From contig CAPZDM010000020.1 in NCBI GenBank assembly GCA_948745425.1, forward strand, positions 1-25,160: 25,160 bases of DNA, written 5' to 3'. The stretch is from an uncultured Clostridia bacterium (GTDB taxonomy: Bacteria; Bacillota; Clostridia; TANB77; CAG-508). The notes beneath the pieces are model-generated. The model worked only from the letters and a program-made list of their open reading frames with translations, did not search any database and was not told the DNA's origin. A program made the translations under genes and the position numbers. Of this stretch, positions 17,882-25,160 are shown in pieces. Each line of letters opens with the position of its first letter. Within the stretch, counting starts at the first letter, position 1.

Positions 17882-17910
17882 TTGAGAAGTAATACGAAAG
17901 CATGTAGAAT
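17882..17910 (+). promoter_or_regulatory. Promoter of the 17936 gene
   Basis: TTGAGA (17882-17887) and TAGAAT (17905-17910) are 17 bases apart. The leader is short, with AGGAGGA directly before the start. Confidence 0.55.
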
Positions 17911-17935
17911 ATAGGCAAAGAGGAGGAGATAGAGT

Positions 17936-18664
17936 ATGAAAAAATTTATTATTATAGCAATTTTGCTAATATCAAATTTTGGGATTTTTGGAGGAATAAA
18001 TACTGGAGGAGAGGAAAATGCAAATAACCCAGAAATAGTGAAAAATGAAACAGCACAAGAAATAAGTGTAGTAGCAAAACAAAGTGAACAGAAAGAAAAC
18101 ATTATAGAAATAGCAGATAAAACTGAAAATAAACAAAAAACAAATGCAACACAAGTAGAAAATACAACTGAGAGTAAACAAGAGGAAAACAAAACAGAAT
18201 ACCAAGAAAAAGTGATTATAAGCAAAGAAATACCCAAGAAAGAAAATACAACAAAACCAAAAGAAACAAATAATGTAGCAAATGTAAAACAAGAAACAAA
18301 AAAAGTAGAACAAAAAACACAGGAAAGTAAAGTAGTACAAGAACAAAAGAAAGAACAACCAGTTGTTACAAAACCAAAAGTGCAGGAAACAAAGCAAGAG
18401 ATAAGACAAACGCAGGAAAGTAAGCCAAAACAATGCACAAGTGAAGAACATGCAAAAATTAGTGGTAATACAAATCTATGGTTTGATACGAAAGAAGATG
18501 CAATAGCATTTGTTAATGCTGAACAAAAGAAATGGGGCGAAAAATGGGCAAATTTTGAAATAAGTGATGACGAATATGATAGGAATTGTCCATACAGTCA
18601 TAAAGAAGAAGACTGTGATAAGTGCAAAAAATGGACACTAGATTTATATTACAGAAAAAAATAA
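17936..18664 (+). CDS. Secreted or anchored Lys/Glu/Thr/Gln-rich protein with a small Cys-containing C-terminal domain
   Basis: A 242-residue protein with an N-terminal hydrophobic segment (MKKFIIIAILLISNFGIFGG) that looks like a signal peptide or anchor. Residues about 25-162 are low-complexity, rich in Lys, Glu, Thr and Gln (many KETK, QEQK, ENT units), and probably an extended wall-spanning linker. The C-terminal about 75 residues form a compact domain with aromatic residues and cysteines (CTSEEHAKISG, NLWFDTKEDAIAFV, RNCPYSHKEEDCDKCKKWTL). I have seen similar ends on clostridial surface proteins but know no function. AGGAGGAG precedes the ATG. It has its own promoter and a terminator before the adhesin gene. 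The linker composition leaves long open frames on the other strand, which are not genes. Confidence 0.75.
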   Translation: MKKFIIIAILLISNFGIFGGINTGGEENANNPEIVKNETAQEISVVAKQSEQKENIIEIADKTENKQKTNATQVENTTESKQEENKTEYQEKVIISKEIPKKENTTKPKETNNVANVKQETKKVEQKTQESKVVQEQKKEQPVVTKPKVQETKQEIRQTQESKPKQCTSEEHAKISGNTNLWFDTKEDAIAFVNAEQKKWGEKWANFEISDDEYDRNCPYSHKEEDCDKCKKWTLDLYYRKK

Positions 18665-18679
18665 ATATTAGTAAATAAG

Positions 18680-18708
18680 AGAGCAAGTATCAAACTTGTT
18701 CTTTTTTT
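18680..18708 (+). terminator. Terminator between the 17936 gene and the adhesin gene
   Basis: AGAGCAAGT (18680-18688) pairs with ACTTGTTCT (18694-18702) with one G-U pair, and seven T residues follow. The adhesin ribosome binding site begins ten bases later, so adhesin expression may depend on readthrough or on a promoter I do not see. Confidence 0.75.
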
Positions 18709-18730
18709 ATGGGAAATGGAGGAATTTTTA

Positions 18731-21700
18731 ATGTTAAAAATAAAAAAGAAAACAAATAAAATTTTAGCAATGATAATTTTATTTATAACATTGTTTGGTA
18801 TAATACAGCCAGTTTTTGCAGCTAACCAAACAATATCAGGTAGTGGAACAGATAGATTTATGGCAAGGCAATATGCAACAAGACTAAAAACAACAGACAA
18901 TGCAAATAATGGAGAAAATGGAATAATTGCAAGAAGATTAATAAGAAGAAATGAAAATTGGAGTTTTGGTAATGGTGACGGAATTTTAGTATTTTGTGCT
19001 CAATTACGGAGTTCATTTTGAAACACGGAACAAATTATGAAGGCTCATATTATGCACCTAGCACAACAGAATTAAGACAAGCAGGAAGGGTTGCATATTT
19101 TGGTTGGTATCAAGAAAAAGGAGTTACTGGCTCAGATGGACTTTTATATGATAATGACCTAAAAACGTATGCTTTTACTCAACAAATGATATGGGAAACC
19201 ATAGGACAAAGTAGTGGTAGGTTTGTAGACGATAATATTCAAAATGAATATATAGCATTTAGAAATGAAGTAAACAAAAAAATGACTAAAATGCAAACAA
19301 GACCATCATTTGACGGAACAACTGTAACAATAAGGACAGGAGAAACAACAACACTAACAGATAGCAATGAAACATTAGCAGATTACAATAGCATTGATGT
19401 AATAGAAAATGGAATAAGAATTATTCATAATAAAGGCGAAAATACAATGCAAATACAAGTTAGCGAAGATTGTACGATAGAAAATTATAGAATATCAGAT
19501 GATATGTTTAGACAATGGGGACTAATAAAGACAGATACAGAGAATAAGGATACAACAGTTTATATTGAATTTGCAGACGGAGTGCAAGACCAAATTTATT
19601 CACTTAATTACAATGATCCGACAGCTATGAAATTGACATTAGCAGTTGAGGCAAAAGGAAAGCTAGAAATAACAAAGTTAGATGCTAACGGAACACTAAT
19701 AGACGGAGCAGTATTTAGAATAACAAGTGCAGATGGATATGATAATACAGTAACAGTAACAAATGGAAAAATAGTAGTTGAAGATTTAAAAGCAGGAATT
19801 TATACAATAAAAGAAGTATCAGCACCACATGGATATTTGCTAAATACAAAAAGCTACAATGTAGAAGTAAAACCTAGCGATACAGTAAACAAAACAATAC
19901 CAAATGATGAGCCTGTTGGGGAATTGACACTAGAAAAAACGGATAAACAAACAGGAAATCAAAACAGAGCAGATGGAACATCACATCACGGAGATGCGAG
20001 CATAGAGGGAGCAGTTTATACATTGTATGCAAAGAACGATATTTATAACGTAAGTAGAAGTCTAAAATATTTTTCAAAGGACGAGCCAATAGCAACATTT
20101 ACGTTCAATAGATATGGAGTTGCTAGTGTTAAGATAACCAATACATCTACAAAAGCAGAAATTAGCATAAAAGGAAACACATTAAAAGGACTACCAATGG
20201 GAGAATACTATACAAAAGAAACAACAGTACCAACAGGATACACACAAGATACAGAAGTATATAATTACACATTTTCATATCAAAACAGCACAACAGCAGT
20301 AATTGAAGTAGCAGGAACAGTAAAAAATATTGTTCAAAAAGCACCATTTGAAGTTGTAAAAATTAGCACAGATACAAACGATACAGCAAAAGTAGTTGAA
20401 AATGCAGAATTTACTGCGATTTTGACACGATATGTTGATTATTACGGAAGTTTTGACGAGGCATTAAAGCACATTGACGAATTTGCTGAAGATGAATACT
20501 CAATATTTAGAACACGGCTCTAATGGACACGGAACTTCTGGATTATTAGCTTATGGAGAATATACTGTCAATGAAACATATACACCAAGCCCAGAAATAA
20601 ACAAAGTCGAAGAATTTTACGTTAGAATAGATAAAGACAGCAGAATACCAGTGAAAGAGTATGTAGAAAACGATTCGCCATTTAGAGCATATATAAAGCT
20701 AGAGAAAAAAGACAAAGAAACAGGAAAAAGTGTTGTATATAGCAATGCAACATTTGAACTATATAGATTAAATACAGATAATAATAAATGGGAAAAGGTA
20801 CAATGCAAAGTTAAAAATGAATATTTCGATTCTTGGACTACAAATAGTGATGGAGTAGCTATGACAGAAACAAAATTAGAGGCAGGAAGTTATAAACTAG
20901 CTGAAATAAAAGTGCCAAAAGGATACACAGAATTAGACGCAGAATTAAGATTTGAAGTTAATAATAGAAATGAAACACTTGAATACGATCAAGACTATGA
21001 TGCTTGGATAACAGTAATTGCAAAGAATAGCCAACCAACAGGAAAGCTAGAACTAAAAAAAGTAGTTAATTTAAGAGAAGATGTAGACAAAACATTTATA
21101 AAAGACATTGATTTTACACAAATAGTATTTGACCTTATTACAAGTGAGGATATAATCGACTTTGCAGATGGAAGTGTAATTTATAAAGCAGGAACAAAAA
21201 TTGGAAAATATAACCTAAATGCAGATGGAACACTAACCATTGATAATTTAAAAATGGGAAAATATTATATAAAAGAAGTTCAAACAATTGAGGGAGCAGT
21301 TTTAGACGAAACAAAATATGATGTTATATTTGAACAAACAGATACAACAACAAAGGAATATACAGTAAATTTGAATATTGAAAATGAAACAACAATAACA
21401 GAAATATCAAAACAAGATATAACAGGAGAAAAAGAACTAGAAGGAGCAACACTAACAATATTAGATGATAAAGGCGAAATTATTGACAGTTGGGTATCTA
21501 ACAAAGAAACACACAAAATAGAGGGACTAATAGTAGGAAAAACTTATGTATTAAGAGAAGAAATCGCACCAGACTATTTTGTTAAGGCAACAGATATTAA
21601 ATTTATTATTGAAAATACTGGAGAAATTCAAAAAATAACAATGATAGACAAAATCGTTACAATGACAAAAGCAGACATTGCAGGAAATGAAGTCGAGGGG

Positions 21701-22874
21701 GCAGAACTAAAAGTATTAGACAAAGACGGAAATGTAGTAGATAGTTGGACATCTACAAAAGAAGAACACAAAATAAAAGGCTTAGTAGAGGGAGAAACTT
21801 ACACACTAATAGAAGATTATGCTCCAGACGGATATGTAATATCAAACAAAATTGAGTTTACAGTAACAACAGACAAAGAAACACAAAAAATAGAAATGAT
21901 AGATAAAATTGTCGAAGTGCGAAAGACTGATGTTGCAGGAAATACAATAGAGGGAATTACATTAAGTATTATAAGTAACAAAACAAAAAATATTGTAGAT
22001 AAGTGGGTAACAACTAATGAGGCACATAAAGTTAGTGGACTAATAGAGGGAGAAAGCTATATTTTAAGAGAAGAAATAGTCGTAGATGGATATGTAAAAG
22101 CAAAAGATATTGAATTTACAGTTACAGAGGAAAAGGAAACACAAGAAATAACAATGATTGATAAAATCGTTGAAATAGTAAAAACAGACCTTACAACAAA
22201 CGAAGAACTTGAGGGAGCAGAGCTAACTGTTACAGACGAAGATGGAAATATAATAGACACTTGGATTTCTACAAAAGAGCCACATGTAGTTAAAGGCTTA
22301 GAGGAGGGTAAAACCTATACTTTGACAGAGGTTACTTGCCCTTATGGATACGAACAAGCAGAAAGCATAACATTTACAGTAACAGAGGAAAAAGAAAATC
22401 AAAAAATAGAAATGAAAGATATGCCTATATTAAAGAATTTACAAGTTATAAAAGTAGATAGCAAGACAAAAGAAGTAATCAAAGATAAATTCACTTTTGG
22501 AATTTATGAGGATAGTGAATGCACAAAACTAATCAAAGAAGTTGAAAGTAACAAAGAGAACGGAACAGCAACATTTGAAGATTTAAGATATGGAACTTAC
22601 CATATAAAAGAAATAAATGCACCAAAAGGATATAAGCTATCAGATAAGATAACAAAAGTAGAGATAAATGATAAAGGAGTATTTGCAGACAATATAGAAC
22701 TTGCAGAACAAGATGAAGTATATTCATTTGAATTTGAAAACGAGAAGATAGAAACACCAAAGACACGGAGATTTTAGAAATACAACATTATGGGTTATAT
22801 TAGCTGTAATATCAATTACAATGCTAAGTTCATTGGGAATATATTTTATAATTAAGAAAAGAAAAAATATATAG
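18731..22874 (+). CDS. Giant thioester/Cna-B surface adhesin, read through four +1 shifts at CGG
   Basis: Conceptually split into four frames, but omitting one C at 19007, 19026, 20515 and 22766 gives one protein of 1379 residues. It has a signal peptide (residues 1-31, ending VFAA); a thioester domain with Cys89 (FCAQ) and Gln150 (FTQQMIW), which in this family bind host surfaces covalently; Cna-B/SpaA-like domains from about 310; four tandem repeats of about 85 residues (about 885-1233); a last Cna-B-like domain; sortase motif TPKTG (1341-1345); a membrane helix; and tail KKRK. All shift sites have the form NNA CGG N, with the skipped reading giving Leu-Gly or Thr-Gly where homologous domains expect them. 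The start is set by GGAGG at 18718-18722. Real recoding is inferred; assembly error or a pseudogene is possible. It is flanked by terminators. Confidence 0.75.
19004..19010 (+). other. Frameshift site 1 (TTA CGG A)
   Basis: In frame from the start codon the ribosome reads TTA (Leu92) then CGG, and meets TGA at 19019. Skipping C19007 gives GGA GTT CAT TTT, restoring the domain sequence (FCAQLGVHFET). It lies three codons after the thioester Cys89. Confidence 0.75.
19023..19029 (+). other. Frameshift site 2 (ACA CGG A)
   Basis: In the frame entered at site 1, ACA (Thr98) is followed by CGG; reading on reaches a stop within a few codons (AAC AAA TTA TGA). Skipping C19026 gives GGA ACA AAT TAT, entering the long open frame that contains Gln150. 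Confidence 0.75.
20512..20518 (+). other. Frameshift site 3 (ACA CGG C)
   Basis: ACA (Thr594) is followed by CGG, then CTC TAA. Skipping C20515 gives GGC TCT AAT GGA and continues as GSNGHGTSGLLAYGEY. The nearby ACACGG at 20528-20533 is out of frame (GGA CAC GGA) and shows no shift. Confidence 0.75.
21390..22430 (+). repeat. Four tandem Cna-B-like repeats in the adhesin
   Basis: Four copies of about 85 codons begin near 21390, 21655, 21910 and 22169. Shared blocks are xKxDxxGxxxEGAxLxxxD, DxWxSxKExHKIxGLxEGxTYxLxE, and a closing TQKIxMIDKIV. Copies differ at many positions, so duplication is not recent. Confidence 0.8.
22763..22769 (+). other. Frameshift site 4 (ACA CGG A), inside the sorting motif
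   Basis: ACA (Thr1344) is followed by CGG AGA TTT TAG. Skipping C22766 gives GGA GAT TTT, so TPKT becomes TPKTG and the membrane helix and KKRK tail follow. Without the shift the protein ends TPKTRRF, with no anchor. Confidence 0.8.
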
Positions 22875-22884
22875 AAGAATAGCA

Positions 22885-22923
22885 AATTTTAGGTAGCTTT
22901 TTTAGCTACCTAAAATTGTTTTA
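22885..22923 (+). terminator. Terminator of the adhesin gene
   Basis: AATTTTAGGTAGC (22885-22897) and GCTACCTAAAATT (22905-22917) form a perfect 13-base-pair stem with a seven-base loop, followed by GTTTT. It lies 10 bases after the TAG at 22872-22874, that is, after the end of the shifted reading rather than only after the unshifted stop at 22774-22776. Confidence 0.8.
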
Positions 22924-22938
22924 AAGGCAGGTGGTAAA

Positions 22939-23157
22939 ATGGCAACTTACAGTATAGTTCAAATGAAAAATGAAATGAAAAAATTAAGCAAAATTGGAAT
23001 TTTAGGAGAAAGGGCAATTTTAAATTTAAAACTATCAGACCTTTACAAACTGAAAGAGCAAGGCACAGTAAGTATGAAAGATATTGAGATAATATGGAAA
23101 ATACAAGAGATGATACAAGATAAAAGTTGGTTTGAAGTAGTGTTTAATATCAAATAG
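22939..23157 (+). CDS. Small helical hypothetical protein, 72 residues
   Basis: A short soluble protein, mostly helical by composition (MKNEMKKLSKIGILGERAILN, LSDLYKLKEQG, MKDIEIIWKIQEMIQDKSW). I do not recognise a named family. AGGTGG at 22929-22934 is four bases before the ATG. Only 14 bases separate it from the large ICE gene, so the two probably form one transcript. Position suggests an accessory role in the element, which is inference. Confidence 0.7.
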   Translation: MATYSIVQMKNEMKKLSKIGILGERAILNLKLSDLYKLKEQGTVSMKDIEIIWKIQEMIQDKSWFEVVFNIK

Positions 23158-23171
23158 ATAGGAGGTGCGAA

Positions 23172-25142
23172 ATGGGAAAAATTGTAGAAGTTAGAGAATT
23201 ATATAATGATACAATAAACGATATAACAAAGAGTGAGGATAAATGGTTATCATTTTTGAAAACTGCAGCTTGGAATTTTAAGTATAATTTTAATGACCAA
23301 ATTTTAATTTATGCACAAAGACCAGAGGCAACTGCGTGTGCAGATATGGCAACTTGGAATGAGAAAGTTCATAGGTGGGTTAATAAAGGAGCAGATTATA
23401 TATTTGTATTTTCAAAAGATGAAAATAGTAAATATCCTTTTAGTTTTGTTTTTGATGTTGCAGATACTCATAACTATAAAAATACACCATATAAGCTATG
23501 GGAAGTTACACCAGAATATGAGAATAAAATCATAGAGTCATTAGAAGTAAAATTTGGAGATGTAGGACAAAATAGTGATTTTGCACAAGCAATAATAGTA
23601 ACAGCAAATAATATGGTAATGGATAGTATACAGGATTATACAGCATCTATTATCAAATATAAACAAGGAACTTTGCTAGAAAATTTATCAGATAGTGAAA
23701 TAGAATCAGAAGTATATCAAACTGTTTTTAGTAGTGTTGCATATATGATGCTTAACAGATGTGGGATAAATCCAGAGGAACATTTTTCAAAAAATGAATT
23801 TTCATATATAAATAAATTTGATAATAGTAATTTAACAATGTTACTTGGTAATGCAATAAGCGATATAGCAGAGATAGGACTAAGAGAAATTGCAAAAACA
23901 ATAATAAATCTACAAAAAGAAGAAAAAAATAAAAATTACACATTTGTTAAAAAACAAAAAAAGGAGTATTCTAATAATGAAGAACAAATCAAAGGAGGAA
24001 TTGAAAATGATGAAAATAGAATACACAAAAGTAGGGGACTACAATATGCCAAATATAACAATGGAACAGGAGAAAATACCAACAGGGAAATACGCACGAA
24101 TGAGATTAAGACACTTGAAAGAGAACAGCAAGGGAGAATACACGATACTACTAATGAACAAGGGATTAGCGAAACACCTAACAGAGATACAGGAACAAGC
24201 AACAACAATGATAAATCAAATAGTAGAGAAAATGGCGAAACAAGAGGGAACAACAGAGGAACTAAAAGCACAAGACCAAATGAAATGGACAGGACTAATG
24301 AACAATTACAAGTTGATAGCAGAGGAACAAGTAATGAGAGAACTAATTTACGCATAGAATTACTAACTGAAGAAGAACAAAAACGAAATATAGCAGAGGC
24401 AGAAAGTGCTTCTGTTTTTTCTTTTACGCAAGAAATGATAGATAATACCCTGCAAAATGGTAGTGGACTTGTAGATGGAAAGTTTAGAATATATGAACAG
24501 TTTAGCAAAAGTCTATCAAGTGAAGAAAATATAAAATTTCTAAAAAATGAATATGGGACTGGTGGTGGCAGTAGTCCAAATAATGAAATATCAGAGTGGC
24601 ACGATCCAAAAGGAATAACATTAGAAAATAGAGAAAATTCACAAAAACTAAAACTTAGTTGGATACAAGTAGAAAAAAGAATAAGAGAGTTAATCAGCTA
24701 TGACAGATATTTGAATAATCAAGAAAAAGATGAATATTTTGACTGGTTAGATGCAAATGACATACCAAAGATAGATACAGATATTCAAAATCAAATAAAA
24801 GATGAGGACTATAAACTTGCAGAAAGACTGTATAACTTTATAAAAGACTATGATTTTTATAGTTATATGGATAATGTTCCAATAGAAAATACAGACGAGG
24901 AAAATATTGAACTAATAAGAGCAGATATAGACGATGAACTAAACATTAAGGACTATATAGACTTTTTAAAATCTACATTAGAAGATATAGAAGATGACGA
25001 AGAACAAGCAAAAGAAGTTAGAGAATTACTTGAAAAATTAGAAGAAAGACTACCATATTATGAATATGACAAAGACGATATAGTTTATATAGGAACAAAG
25101 GAATATTTGGATTGTCAATACTTTTTTGGACAATTTTTATAA
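23172..25142 (+). CDS. N-terminal part of a large ICE protein with ArdC-like domain, ending early
   Basis: The first about 130 residues (WLSFLKTAAWNFKYNFNDQILIYAQRPEATACADMATWN, then GADYIFVF) resemble the ArdC-type N-terminal domain of the giant ICE/plasmid proteins that continue into SNF2 helicase and methylase domains. A disordered Arg/Asn/Thr/Glu/Gly-rich linker (about 265-395) follows, and then the family block SASVFSFTQEMIDN, GSGLVDGKFRIYEQF, FLKNEYGTGGGS and EWHDPKGI. Such proteins are often over 2000 residues as I know them; here TAA comes at residue 657, 18 bases before the window end, so it is truncated, split or interrupted. No CGG is nearby. AGGAGGT precedes the ATG. The linker is overprinted by tnpV in the +1 frame. 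Confidence 0.7.
   Translation: MGKIVEVRELYNDTINDITKSEDKWLSFLKTAAWNFKYNFNDQILIYAQRPEATACADMATWNEKVHRWVNKGADYIFVFSKDENSKYPFSFVFDVADTHNYKNTPYKLWEVTPEYENKIIESLEVKFGDVGQNSDFAQAIIVTANNMVMDSIQDYTASIIKYKQGTLLENLSDSEIESEVYQTVFSSVAYMMLNRCGINPEEHFSKNEFSYINKFDNSNLTMLLGNAISDIAEIGLREIAKTIINLQKEEKNKNYTFVKKQKKEYSNNEEQIKGGIENDENRIHKSRGLQYAKYNNGTGENTNREIRTNEIKTLEREQQGRIHDTTNEQGISETPNRDTGTSNNNDKSNSRENGETRGNNRGTKSTRPNEMDRTNEQLQVDSRGTSNERTNLRIELLTEEEQKRNIAEAESASVFSFTQEMIDNTLQNGSGLVDGKFRIYEQFSKSLSSEENIKFLKNEYGTGGGSSPNNEISEWHDPKGITLENRENSQKLKLSWIQVEKRIRELISYDRYLNNQEKDEYFDWLDANDIPKIDTDIQNQIKDEDYKLAERLYNFIKDYDFYSYMDNVPIENTDEENIELIRADIDDELNIKDYIDFLKSTLEDIEDDEEQAKEVRELLEKLEERLPYYEYDKDDIVYIGTKEYLDCQYFFGQFL
24007..24357 (+). 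CDS. tnpV: TnpV-family protein nested in the +1 frame of the large ICE gene
   Basis: A 116-residue protein matching the TnpV family as I know it: start MMKIEYTKVGDYNMPNIT, then GKYARMRLRHLKE, LLMNKGLAKHLTEIQEQA, MAKQEGTTEELKAQDQMKW, and the end MNNYKLIAEEQVMRELIY. The biochemical role of TnpV is not known; it is found in transposons and ICEs. It is wholly inside the large gene, in the +1 frame relative to it, over that protein's disordered linker. A strong AAAGGAGG (23991-23998) is eight bases before the ATG at 24007. An upstream ATG at 23977, with AAGGAG ten bases before it, would add ten residues. Both frames carry family-like sequence, so I annotate both. Confidence 0.8.
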   Translation: MMKIEYTKVGDYNMPNITMEQEKIPTGKYARMRLRHLKENSKGEYTILLMNKGLAKHLTEIQEQATTMINQIVEKMAKQEGTTEELKAQDQMKWTGLMNNYKLIAEEQVMRELIYA

Positions 25143-25160
25143 GGACACTTTTTTATATTC

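Noticed and set aside
17851..18438. 195-codon open frame on the minus strand
   Set aside because: Shadow of the low-complexity linker of the 17936 gene; Phe/Cys/Ser-rich with no start signal.
18994..20523. Separate genes starting at the ATGs at 18994 and 20474
   Set aside because: Neither ATG has a ribosome binding site, both start inside domains continued from the previous frame, and the true continuity is at the CGG codons.
18731..22874. Adhesin as an ordinary pseudogene with four random frameshifts
   Set aside because: All four lesions are the same base in the same codon context, no nonsense or large deletions occur, and the end motif and terminator are intact. Not excluded, but less likely.
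23936..24508. 190-codon open frame on the minus strand
   Set aside because: Antisense shadow of the tnpV/large-gene overlap; biased Leu/Ser/Pro composition and no ribosome binding site.

Overview
The window looks like a chromosome segment of a low-GC Firmicute, most likely a spore-forming member of the Clostridia. It is AT-rich, uses AGA for nearly all arginines, and has strong AGGAGG ribosome binding sites and TTGACA/TATAAT promoters. Gene content agrees: clpC, radA and disA in order, a SleB-type wall hydrolase, and Cna-B/LPXTG-like surface proteins. I saw no tRNA, rRNA or CRISPR array.

Bases 1-15692 are mainly housekeeping: murD; a pocket of small accessory genes (1605-4372) that includes a SleB-like hydrolase; clpC; a divergent serine-hydrolase-like gene; radA-disA (overlapping by 4 bases); a membrane-anchored cyclophilin; asnS on the minus strand; a CPBP membrane protease; and an RlmD/RlmCD-type 23S rRNA uracil methyltransferase. 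Most of these units have their own promoter and hairpin terminator. The ctsR-mcsA-mcsB genes that usually precede clpC in Firmicutes are absent.

From about 15650 onward the content changes to what looks like one end of an integrative and conjugative element (ICE), probably inserted at the 3' end of the rRNA methyltransferase gene. It holds parA-parB (overlapping), a secreted Lys/Thr/Glu-rich protein, a very large thioester/Cna-B adhesin, a small helical protein, and the N-terminal part of the giant ArdC-like/helicase-type protein common in such elements. A complete tnpV gene lies inside that last gene in the +1 frame, with its own Shine-Dalgarno sequence.

The outstanding observation is the adhesin gene at 18731-22874. 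Conceptually it is broken by four frameshifts. Each is explained by one extra C directly before a glycine codon, so the ribosome meets an in-frame CGG codon (TTA CGG A, ACA CGG A, ACA CGG C, ACA CGG A). Skipping the C of each CGG gives one continuous 1379-residue protein with signal peptide, thioester domain, Cna-B repeats, a TPKTG sorting motif, membrane anchor and basic tail. The last shift falls between the Thr and Gly of the sorting motif. Four identical events are not what random decay gives. I propose repeated +1 translational frameshifting at in-frame CGG, a codon I could not find in any core gene of the window. Assembly error and a recent pseudogene remain alternatives. Four CGG codons in three accessory genes appear to be read normally, which limits the model.
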